A DNA stretch of 9,044 bases from the NCBI GenBank assembly GCA_016938095.1, contig JAFGVG010000100.1, forward strand, positions 1 to 9,044, in the 5' to 3' direction. Shown here in pieces: positions 1 to 5,764 of the stretch. The notes under the pieces are model-generated. The model searched no databases. It worked only from the letters and a program-made list of their open reading frames with translations, and was not told the origin of the DNA. Position 1 is the stretch's first letter; each line of letters opens with the position of its first letter. Origin of the DNA: Bacteroidales bacterium (lineage in GTDB: Bacteria > Bacteroidota > Bacteroidia > Bacteroidales > UBA10428). A program made the position numbers and the translations under genes.

Positions 1-33
1 AAAAAAATCCCGAAAGCCATGGACTTTCGGGAT
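1..33 (-). terminator. Intrinsic terminator of rpmH
   Basis: On the minus strand a 10-bp perfect stem (ATCCCGAAAG at 7-16 on the plus strand pairs with CTTTCGGGAT at 24-33) encloses a 7-nt loop and is followed directly by a run of T (the A run at 1-7 of the plus strand). It lies 24 nt past the rpmH stop codon, as expected for a Rho-independent terminator. The first bases of the A run are cut by the window edge, so the tract may be longer. Confidence 0.88.
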
Positions 34-56
34 GCATATTGTTGTTTCAGGGTAAT

Positions 57-212
57 TTACTTACTGGCTATCTCATCGGAAACAGTGAGACGTTTTCTGC
101 CTTTGGCGCGACGGTTGGACAATACTTTTCTTCCGTTAGCGGTAGACATTCTTTCGCGAAAACCGTGCTTGTTGCGTCTTTTTCTGTTTGACGGCTGGTA
201 TGTTCTTTTCAT
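57..212 (-). CDS. rpmH: 50S ribosomal protein L34
   Basis: This is a 51-residue, very basic protein. It starts MKRTYQPSNRKRRNKHGFR and continues through ERMST, NGRKVLSNRRAKGRKRL and TVSDEIASK; these are the hallmark blocks of bacterial L34, including the TYQPS start and the R/K-rich HGFRERM and RRAKGRKRL segments. L34 is a small component of the large ribosomal subunit that binds 23S rRNA. The length matches the family (about 44-53 residues). The ATG is fixed by the conserved MKRTYQPS start. An AAGGAA tract (plus-strand 231-236) lies 18 nt upstream of the ATG, too far for a classical Shine-Dalgarno site, which is common in Bacteroidota. The gene has its own promoter and terminator and so looks monocistronic. 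The plus-strand ORF covering it is only a shadow. Confidence 0.97.
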   Translation of the reverse strand: MKRTYQPSNRKRRNKHGFRERMSTANGRKVLSNRRAKGRKRLTVSDEIASK

Positions 213-250
213 GGTGTTGCTTTTTATTAATTCCTTGCAAATTCGGATTG

Positions 251-281
251 CAAAGGTAAATATTTTATTTTCCTGAACAAA
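251..281 (-). promoter_or_regulatory. Consensus Bacteroidota promoter of rpmH
   Basis: Read on the minus strand, TTTG (plus-strand 278-281) is followed by exactly 19 bp and then TACCTTTG (251-258). This matches both the -33 (TTTG) and -7 (TAnnTTTG) elements of the primary sigma factor of Bacteroidota. The predicted start is around 247, giving a leader of roughly 35 nt before the rpmH ATG. The spacer is A/T-rich. The element matches and spacing are seen directly; the start point is inferred from the usual geometry. Confidence 0.85.
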
Positions 282-289
282 TATTTTTT

Positions 290-310
290 AAAAAAAGGAT
301 TACAATTCCT
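290..310 (-). terminator. Weak candidate terminator after M1 peptidase gene
   Basis: On the minus strand, 7 nt past the peptidase stop codon, AGGAATTGTAATCCT (plus-strand 296-310) can fold with a 4-bp AGGA/TCCT stem plus one further pair across an A-A mismatch. It is followed by a T tract (295-290). The stem is short and has only two G-C pairs, so termination may be leaky. Nothing better exists before rpmH, so read-through into rpmH is possible. Confidence 0.4.
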
Positions 311-317
311 GTGCCTT

Positions 318-2306
318 TCATAGATCACCCATAACCGGCTGTGGGCTGTTAAGCGTATGATAATAGGTAAATCCATTCCAGGGGCAGCCCTCGTAACCGC
401 TCCAAATATTGAAAAAATTGAACCAGAGAGCATGCGGTAGGGTGGTCTCATTCCAATCGGTGCTACCTTCAAGCCTATAGGTCGCGCGGCTATCGGTGGT
501 AATGGCAAATGGCATGAAAAAGCCTTCTTCAACGCCTGTCCACCGGTAATGCATTACCATGTCGTTGTGGCGATGATCAAACCAGTATTCGAGCACAGGT
601 ATTTTTGTGTCGTACAGGTATTTGTTAAAAAAAGGTGTGTAATTCTTCGTTGTAAAGGCATTGACATAGTCAACAAAATCGTTGCTATTCACCGGTTGAT
701 ATCGGTTCCCGGCAAAAAATCCCTTTATCAGGGCAAAAAACAGGGAGTCGTTGTTAATTGTGCACCGCAGGCAATGCAACATCATGGCGCCCTTGTTATA
801 AACATCGTTGCTGGCAAAGGTATTTTCGTTTACACCGCGGTTTTGCACCATGGGCCATATATTAAAAATATACTGGCTTTTGTCGCTGAGTTCATACAGG
901 TATTCCTCCCGGCCAAAACGGTGCTCCATAAAAAGATATTCGGAATAGGTGGCAAAGCCTTCGTGTATCCACATATCGGCCATATCTTCGGCGGTCACTG
1001 AGTTACCCCACCATTCATGGGCGGCTTCATGCACAATAATATAATCGTAGATCTGATTGCGGTATTCGCCCGAATTGTTTTGCATGTAACCACTGCCATA
1101 CGCAATGGCGGTCTGGTGTTCCATGCCTTCGTAGGGCGATTCCACCAGTCCGAATCCGTCATCGGCAAAGGGATAAAACCCGAAAACCTGGTTGTAAAAG
1201 GTTAGAACTTCCCGGGCTTGTTGAAAGTGCTTTCGGGCTATTTCGAGGTTATGGGGCAGCACGTAGTATTCGAGCCGGAGGGTGTCGTTGAACTGAATGA
1301 GTGTGTCACTGAAGGCTTCATATTTGCCAACGTAAAAAGTAACATTGTAGTTGTTAATGGGGTAATCGACAAACCAGGTGAAGCTGTCGTTTTTTTTGCC
1401 GGCCGATGCCGAATGTACCAGGTCGCCATTTGATATAGCCTGGTAGCCTTTGGGTACTTCCAGGGTAATACGCATCGAGTCGGGTTTCTCCGACATGTGG
1501 TCCTTGTTTGGCCACCAGCTGCTGGCGCCAAAGTGTTCACAGGCCACTCCTATCCAATGGTTACCTTCTTTATCGTGTTCCCAGACAAAACCACCGTCCC
1601 AGGGTGGATTTGGCGCTTCATCGGGTTTTCCGTCATAGACAATGGTCAGACTGTGTTTTTCGCCGGACTTCAGTTCCTCCGGAAAATCAATGAAAATGGC
1701 CTGGTACCTTCGGGTATGGGGCAGGACTTTCCCTTCCCAGGTAATTTCCCGAATGTTATACTGGTTGAACAAATCGACCTGAATACGCCTGGTGGGTTCC
1801 TTTACGATGAAATGAACGGTATTTGACCCTTTAATTTTCTTTCCCTTTGGAATGATCTGAACACGCAGGTCGTAAAAGTAAACATCGTAGCATGTTCTTT
1901 CGGGCCTGAGCGATCCTCTCAGGGTGTCGACAGCCGTGTACCTGGGCCTGTATCCGAGTTCGGGATACAGGGTTTCGTCTTTGTAAAACTGGTTGATGAG
2001 CTGTTCGCGCAGAAAACCGGCGTCGCACAGGAAGCCGATCATGTTTTTATTTTCATGGTTTTCCGATTGCTGCAGGTCGGCACATCCCTGCTGCATATCG
2101 CCCAGGCTCACACGTGCAAGCCCCCTGCTTAAATAAGCCTCCTGCAAACCGGGTTGCAATATCAGCATCGTATCCATGCAACCAATCATGCCATGGAAGT
2201 TTTTCTCCTGGTAATACCGTACACTGCGCTTCCAGAGCGAATCGGGAGACTGTGCCTGCGACAGCAAATGCCAGCACAGGCAGAAAATGACAAGGAAAGA
2301 TCTCAT
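318..2306 (-). CDS. Secreted M1 family zinc metallopeptidase with N-terminal TPR-like region
   Basis: This 662-residue protein is a probable aminopeptidase that trims peptides outside the cytoplasm. Residues 1-18 look like a Sec signal peptide (MRSFLVIFCLCWHLLSQA, then QS) without a lipobox. Residues about 25-115 resemble one or two TPR repeats (for example AYLSRGLARVSLGD at 57-70). Residues about 130-330 fit the M1 N-terminal beta domain. The catalytic domain carries the zinc site HEAAH (H426, E427, H430) with the third ligand E449 in WIHEGF, exactly the HEXXH-X18-E spacing of M1. Y503 in VYNKGAMM is the likely transition-state tyrosine. The substrate-anchor motif is GMEHQ (394-398) rather than GAMEN. 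The last 85 residues form an unassigned, probably beta-rich tail; the large HEAT-like C-terminal domain of PepN is absent. It is the second gene of an operon 12 nt after the gldB-like gene. The start is set by the signal peptide and the short gap. Family assignment is firm; substrate is unknown. Confidence 0.93.
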   Translation of the reverse strand: MRSFLVIFCLCWHLLSQAQSPDSLWKRSVRYYQEKNFHGMIGCMDTMLILQPGLQEAYLSRGLARVSLGDMQQGCADLQQSENHENKNMIGFLCDAGFLREQLINQFYKDETLYPELGYRPRYTAVDTLRGSLRPERTCYDVYFYDLRVQIIPKGKKIKGSNTVHFIVKEPTRRIQVDLFNQYNIREITWEGKVLPHTRRYQAIFIDFPEELKSGEKHSLTIVYDGKPDEAPNPPWDGGFVWEHDKEGNHWIGVACEHFGASSWWPNKDHMSEKPDSMRITLEVPKGYQAISNGDLVHSASAGKKNDSFTWFVDYPINNYNVTFYVGKYEAFSDTLIQFNDTLRLEYYVLPHNLEIARKHFQQAREVLTFYNQVFGFYPFADDGFGLVESPYEGMEHQTAIAYGSGYMQNNSGEYRNQIYDYIIVHEAAHEWWGNSVTAEDMADMWIHEGFATYSEYLFMEHRFGREEYLYELSDKSQYIFNIWPMVQNRGVNENTFASNDVYNKGAMMLHCLRCTINNDSLFFALIKGFFAGNRYQPVNSNDFVDYVNAFTTKNYTPFFNKYLYDTKIPVLEYWFDHRHNDMVMHYRWTGVEEGFFMPFAITTDSRATYRLEGSTDWNETTLPHALWFNFFNIWSGYEGCPWNGFTYYHTLNSPQPVMGDL

Positions 2307-2318
2307 GCAACTTGTTGG

Positions 2319-3338
2319 TTAAGGATTATATCCGCTCTGGTTCAGTATTTTCAGGTAGTCGGTTTCTGCCATCAACTGTTCCAGTGTTAAGCCGGAGTTA
2401 CGGTTCATATAGTTGCTGACAATACGGTAGCCGATCCAAACCGCGGCGCGCGCCGGTGATCCCCGGCCAAAGTCCTTGGTAAAAGGCCCTTCGAGTACAA
2501 ATTTGTCGATGGTAAACCGGTCGGTGTTAAATAGGAGTTTCTCCTGAACCAGGTAAGCCCACATGTGTTTCTCCGCGGATGAAAAAAAGGCGAGATCCGA
2601 AGCGGTAAAACCCCACCTGAGCGAGTCGGGCTGATGCGGTAACATGGCATTGGTGAAATACAACAGCCGGCCCCTGTAAATCATATTGGCAATGAGGTTG
2701 TTCACCGAATCGTTATAAGGGAACTCCGTTTCGGCCCAGAACGACAGGGCGTCCGATGCTATTTTGAGCGGATGCATATTAACGGTGAGATAGCTGTATA
2801 TGCCAATTTGCCGGTATAAGGGCTCTTCGGCTCCCAGGTATTTGTCGAGACCTATGGCCAGCAGACTGTCGTCGGTAATGGCCGACTGGTTAAAGCCCGA
2901 GAGGTAGGTAATGATCTGCGGTATTTCTTTATCGGGGAAATAATACCGGTAATAGCTGAAAGCGCTGTTGAGTTCTGTCGTCAACTCCTTCAGATCGGGA
3001 AAAACCTGCATGGTGCGGGTATACAACTGATAATGGTGGCGCTGGGTGACAAAATCGCGCATGCGGTCGGGAAATGCCGGATCATCGGGATTTCCCAGTT
3101 TAAGAATGTAGCAATAATGATAAAAAAACACACCCAGTTCCTCTTTCCATTGCGGAATATACACTTCTATCTCCGAAGGGTCGGCAGTGAACAGCATTTC
3201 TTCGAAGCGGGTGATTTGTATTTGGGTGTGGATATTCGATATGTCTGCCCTGAAAGGGTCTTTGCGGCATGCTGAAAGCAGGGTAAGTACCATTACGGTC
3301 AGCAAAATCATATAGCGAGGTAGAACTGTTTTTTTCAT
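2319..3338 (-). CDS. gldB: GldB-like (gliding-motility-associated) lipoprotein
   Basis: This 339-residue protein, from the ATG chosen here, begins MKKTVLPRYM, followed by a hydrophobic stretch and the lipobox LSAC with the acylated cysteine at C24. It is therefore a lipoprotein anchored in the inner or outer membrane. GldB-family signatures are visible: YLSGFNQS, IGLDKYLG (162-169), LYFTNAMLP, EKHMWAYL, GPFTK (284-288) and the SPARAAVWIGYRIVSNYM block (294-311). GldB is needed for gliding in Flavobacterium johnsoniae, but homologues also occur in non-gliding Bacteroidota, so its job here is unknown. I see no HExxH or other catalytic motif. An in-frame TTG 36 nt upstream would add 12 residues before the signal peptide and lies on the promoter -33 box, so I reject it. 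It is the first gene of an operon with the downstream M1 peptidase. The family call is confident; strict orthology to the motility gene is less sure. Confidence 0.87.
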   Translation of the reverse strand: MKKTVLPRYMILLTVMVLTLLSACRKDPFRADISNIHTQIQITRFEEMLFTADPSEIEVYIPQWKEELGVFFYHYCYILKLGNPDDPAFPDRMRDFVTQRHHYQLYTRTMQVFPDLKELTTELNSAFSYYRYYFPDKEIPQIITYLSGFNQSAITDDSLLAIGLDKYLGAEEPLYRQIGIYSYLTVNMHPLKIASDALSFWAETEFPYNDSVNNLIANMIYRGRLLYFTNAMLPHQPDSLRWGFTASDLAFFSSAEKHMWAYLVQEKLLFNTDRFTIDKFVLEGPFTKDFGRGSPARAAVWIGYRIVSNYMNRNSGLTLEQLMAETDYLKILNQSGYNP

Positions 3339-3343
3339 GACTC

Positions 3344-3375
3344 CAAAAATAACTGCATTTCGGGCAACAGCCAAA
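3344..3375 (-). promoter_or_regulatory. Consensus Bacteroidota promoter of gldB operon
   Basis: On the minus strand, TTTG (plus-strand 3372-3375) is followed by 20 bp and then TATTTTTG (3344-3351), a full match to TTTG-N19/20-TAnnTTTG. The -7 element ends only 5 nt before the gldB ATG, so the usual geometry places the transcription start at or next to the start codon and predicts a leaderless mRNA. A GGAG overlapping the end of the -7 box lies 2 nt from the ATG, too close for a normal ribosome-binding site and probably not in the transcript. The T-rich surroundings raise the chance of an accidental match. Confidence 0.65.
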
Positions 3376-3412
3376 AAAAAGCATAATTGTTTTTCTGTAA
3401 GCAGGAACTGTT

Positions 3413-3420
3413 TAAATTTG
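3413..3420 (+). promoter_or_regulatory. Candidate -7 element for OMP-nadE operon
   Basis: TAAATTTG matches TAnnTTTG and lies 26 nt before the ATG of the outer-membrane protein gene, giving a leader of roughly 20 nt. The -33 element is poor: the nearest match is ATTG at 3386-3389 with a 23-bp spacer, and only a T-run sits at the ideal distance. The core element is convincing, but a full consensus promoter is not. It is back-to-back with the gldB promoter inside a 108-bp divergent region. Confidence 0.55.
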
Positions 3421-3446
3421 CAGCACAGTAACCTAAAATTGCTACC

Positions 3447-4103
3447 ATGAAAAAATGCGTTTTGTTGATGTTGATGTTAAGTTCGGCAGTTTTAATGGCA
3501 CAGTCCGATTTGCGTCTCGGTGTTAACCTCGATCCAATGGCATCGTGGCTTTCACCCAAAACCAATGAAATTGACAAGGACGGAACCCGTCCGGGAATCG
3601 CCGGTGGTTTAACGGTGGAGTATTATTTTCATCCCAACTATGGGTTAACAACAGGGTTGAACCTCGGCGTTCAGGGTGGCAACGTATTGTACGAACAGCC
3701 GGTTTCAATTTCCACCGGCGATGATACCTCGGTAGAATTGCCTGCTTCAACTACGGTAACCTATAACCTGAGCTATATGACCATTCCGCTGGGTCTGAAA
3801 CTGAAAACAAACGAAATAGGGTATTTCACCTATTTTGCTCATTTGGGGCTTACCCATCAGATCAACATTGGCTCAAGGGCTTCCTCATCGGGCAATGGTC
3901 TGAACAAGGACAATGTGCCCAAGGAGACCAACCTGCTGAATATGTCTTATTTCTTTGGCGGTGGTGTGGAATACAATATCGGGGGAAATACCTCGCTGAT
4001 GGCTGGTATTTTATTTAATAACGGTTTTATAGATGTGCTTTCCAACGACGATCATAAAGCTGTATTGAACTACCTGACCATCAGGGTAGGCGTTCTTTTT
4101 TAA
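3447..4103 (+). CDS. PorT-like outer-membrane beta-barrel protein
   Basis: This 218-residue protein has a clear Sec signal peptide (MKKCVLLMLMLSSAVLMA, cut before QS; C4 is not in a lipobox). The mature part of about 200 residues is rich in alternating strands with glycines and aromatics: LRLGVNLDP, GGLTVEYYF, YGLTTGLNLGVQGG, LSYMTIPLGLKLK, YFTYFAHLGLT, FFGGGVEYNIGG, TSLMAGILFNNGF. It ends TIRVGVLF with a terminal phenylalanine, the usual signal for insertion by the BAM machinery. This is the pattern of the small 'outer membrane protein beta-barrel / PorT family' proteins of Bacteroidota, predicted to form an eight- to ten-stranded barrel. Most members have no assigned function. I cannot tell whether it is the type IX secretion PorT/SprT itself. 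It is followed after 8 nt by nadE, so the two are probably co-transcribed. Confidence 0.82.
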   Translation: MKKCVLLMLMLSSAVLMAQSDLRLGVNLDPMASWLSPKTNEIDKDGTRPGIAGGLTVEYYFHPNYGLTTGLNLGVQGGNVLYEQPVSISTGDDTSVELPASTTVTYNLSYMTIPLGLKLKTNEIGYFTYFAHLGLTHQINIGSRASSSGNGLNKDNVPKETNLLNMSYFFGGGVEYNIGGNTSLMAGILFNNGFIDVLSNDDHKAVLNYLTIRVGVLF

Positions 4104-4111
4104 CCCATCAC

Positions 4112-5764
4112 ATGAAAATTGCTATTGCCCAGCTCAATTACACCATTGGGGCATTTGACGAGAACACGGAAAAAATTATCAGGTCAATCCGTAAAGCCAG
4201 GCAGGAAAAGGTTGCGTTGGTCGTCTTTTCCGAGCTTGCAGTTTGCGGATATCCTCCGCACGATCTGCTCGAGTACAGGTACTTTGTTCAGGAGTGTGAG
4301 ATAAGGTTGCAGCAGATTGCGGCCGAATGTCATGGCATTGCTGCCATTGTGGGAGGACCTTCGGTAAACCCCAAAACCACCGGAAAAAACCTTTTCAATT
4401 CGGCTTATTTTATGGCCAATGGCGCCATTCAGAAAGTCATACACAAAACCTTGCTGCCCACGTACGATATTTTCGACGAGTACCGGTATTTTGAGCAGAA
4501 CACCGAATTCAGCCTGGTGAATTACAAAGGCCTCAACATAGCCATCACCATTTGTGAAGACCTGTGGTACAGTCAACCCACACTTACCGGTTATGGAAAG
4601 GACAGACTTTATTCGGTTTGTCCTATGGACCGCATTTCTGCCTTATGTCCCGACCTGGTGGTTAATATTGCAGCCTCACCATTTTCGCATATGCAGGGAG
4701 TCATTAAAGCCGGCATACTCACCGAGAATGCCGCCCGGTACAAGGTCCCCATATATTACGCGAACCAGGTGGGCGCCCACACCGATCTGATTTTTGATGG
4801 TGGATCCATGGTGGTGAATCCCACCGGAATCGTCTGTCGTATGAAGTTGTTCGAAGAGGATTTTGGGGTATTTGATTCGGACGAAATGGCAAGGGCTGGT
4901 TCTGACAGTTATACCCTGCCACCCGACAATACCATCGCGCAAATTCACGATGCCCTGGTAATGGGTATACGCGATTATTTCAGTAAATCGGGGTTACGTT
5001 CAGCCATCCTGGGATTATCGGGTGGCATTGATTCGGCTGTCACCCTTGTGCTTGCGGTTAGGGCCTTGGGGGCCACCAATGTGAGGGTATTGCTCATGCC
5101 TTCGCAATATTCGTCGGATCATTCGGTTACCGATGCCATAGCCCTCGCCAGGAACCTGAGCATTCGTTACGATGTGGCTGGTATCCGTGAGGTATTCGGA
5201 CAATATGAAGCCTTGCTCGCCGAATTGTTCAGGGGACTCGGCAGTGATGTTACCGAAGAAAATCTGCAGGCCCGTATCAGGGGGAACCTGCTGATGGCGC
5301 TGTCGAATAAGTTTGGCAACTTGGTACTCAACACTTCCAATAAAAGTGAAGCGGCAGTTGGTTACGGTACGTTGTACGGCGACATGTGCGGGGGACTTTC
5401 GGTATTGGGAGATATTTACAAAACCGATGTATACCGGCTGGCAGCCTATATAAACGCTTCACGCGAAATTATTCCCGCAAACACCATTGAAAAACCGCCT
5501 TCGGCCGAGCTGCGGCCAGGCCAAAAAGATTCGGATTCGTTACCGGTATATGATATACTTGATCCGATACTATACAACTATATCGAAATGCGCAAATCGG
5601 CCGAAGAGATTAGTGACCTGGGTTTTGATAGCGCCACGGTGAACAGGGTTATCAGGCTTGTTAACCTTAACGAATACAAACGCTATCAGACACCTCCTGT
5701 TTTGCGCATATCCACCAAGGCATTCGGTCCGGGCCGTAAAATGCCATTAGTGGGCAAGTACTAA
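4112..5764 (+). CDS. nadE: Glutamine-dependent NAD+ synthetase
   Basis: This 550-residue two-domain cytoplasmic enzyme performs the last step of NAD+ synthesis: deamido-NAD+, ATP and glutamine give NAD+, AMP, PPi and glutamate. Residues 1 to about 265 form a nitrilase-type glutaminase domain with the Glu-Lys-Cys triad visible as E41 (FSELAVCGYPP), K112 (IHKTLLPTYDIFDEYRYF) and C148 (ITICEDLWY). Residues about 275-550 are the synthetase domain with the ATP pyrophosphatase P-loop SGGIDS (303-308), LNTSNKSE, GYGTLYGDMCGG, and a typical C-terminus with KAFGPGRKMPLVGKY. Length and motifs are intact. The ATG follows the upstream OMP stop by 8 nt, suggesting an operon. Its 3' end overlaps the opposing recQ by 18 bp, with no terminator between them. 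Confidence 0.97.
   Translation: MKIAIAQLNYTIGAFDENTEKIIRSIRKARQEKVALVVFSELAVCGYPPHDLLEYRYFVQECEIRLQQIAAECHGIAAIVGGPSVNPKTTGKNLFNSAYFMANGAIQKVIHKTLLPTYDIFDEYRYFEQNTEFSLVNYKGLNIAITICEDLWYSQPTLTGYGKDRLYSVCPMDRISALCPDLVVNIAASPFSHMQGVIKAGILTENAARYKVPIYYANQVGAHTDLIFDGGSMVVNPTGIVCRMKLFEEDFGVFDSDEMARAGSDSYTLPPDNTIAQIHDALVMGIRDYFSKSGLRSAILGLSGGIDSAVTLVLAVRALGATNVRVLLMPSQYSSDHSVTDAIALARNLSIRYDVAGIREVFGQYEALLAELFRGLGSDVTEENLQARIRGNLLMALSNKFGNLVLNTSNKSEAAVGYGTLYGDMCGGLSVLGDIYKTDVYRLAAYINASREIIPANTIEKPPSAELRPGQKDSDSLPVYDILDPILYNYIEMRKSAEEISDLGFDSATVNRVIRLVNLNEYKRYQTPPVLRISTKAFGPGRKMPLVGKY

Noticed and set aside
227..532. 101-codon minus-strand ORF
   Set aside because: Overlaps the peptidase 3' end in another frame and runs across the terminator and the rpmH promoter.
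549..1001. 150-codon plus-strand ORF
   Set aside because: Fully antisense to the conserved M1 catalytic domain; its sequence shows no recognisable family and no promoter or start context.
1497..1826. 109-codon plus-strand ORF
   Set aside because: Antisense shadow of the M1 peptidase N-terminal domain; low-complexity composition typical of reverse reading.
3336..3374. Upstream in-frame TTG start for gldB adding 12 residues (MAVARNAVIFGV)
   Set aside because: It would place extra residues before a normal MKK-type lipoprotein signal peptide, and the TTG sits on the promoter -33 box.
4184..4576. 130-codon minus-strand ORF
   Set aside because: Antisense to the nadE glutaminase domain, whose plus-strand frame has an intact catalytic triad.
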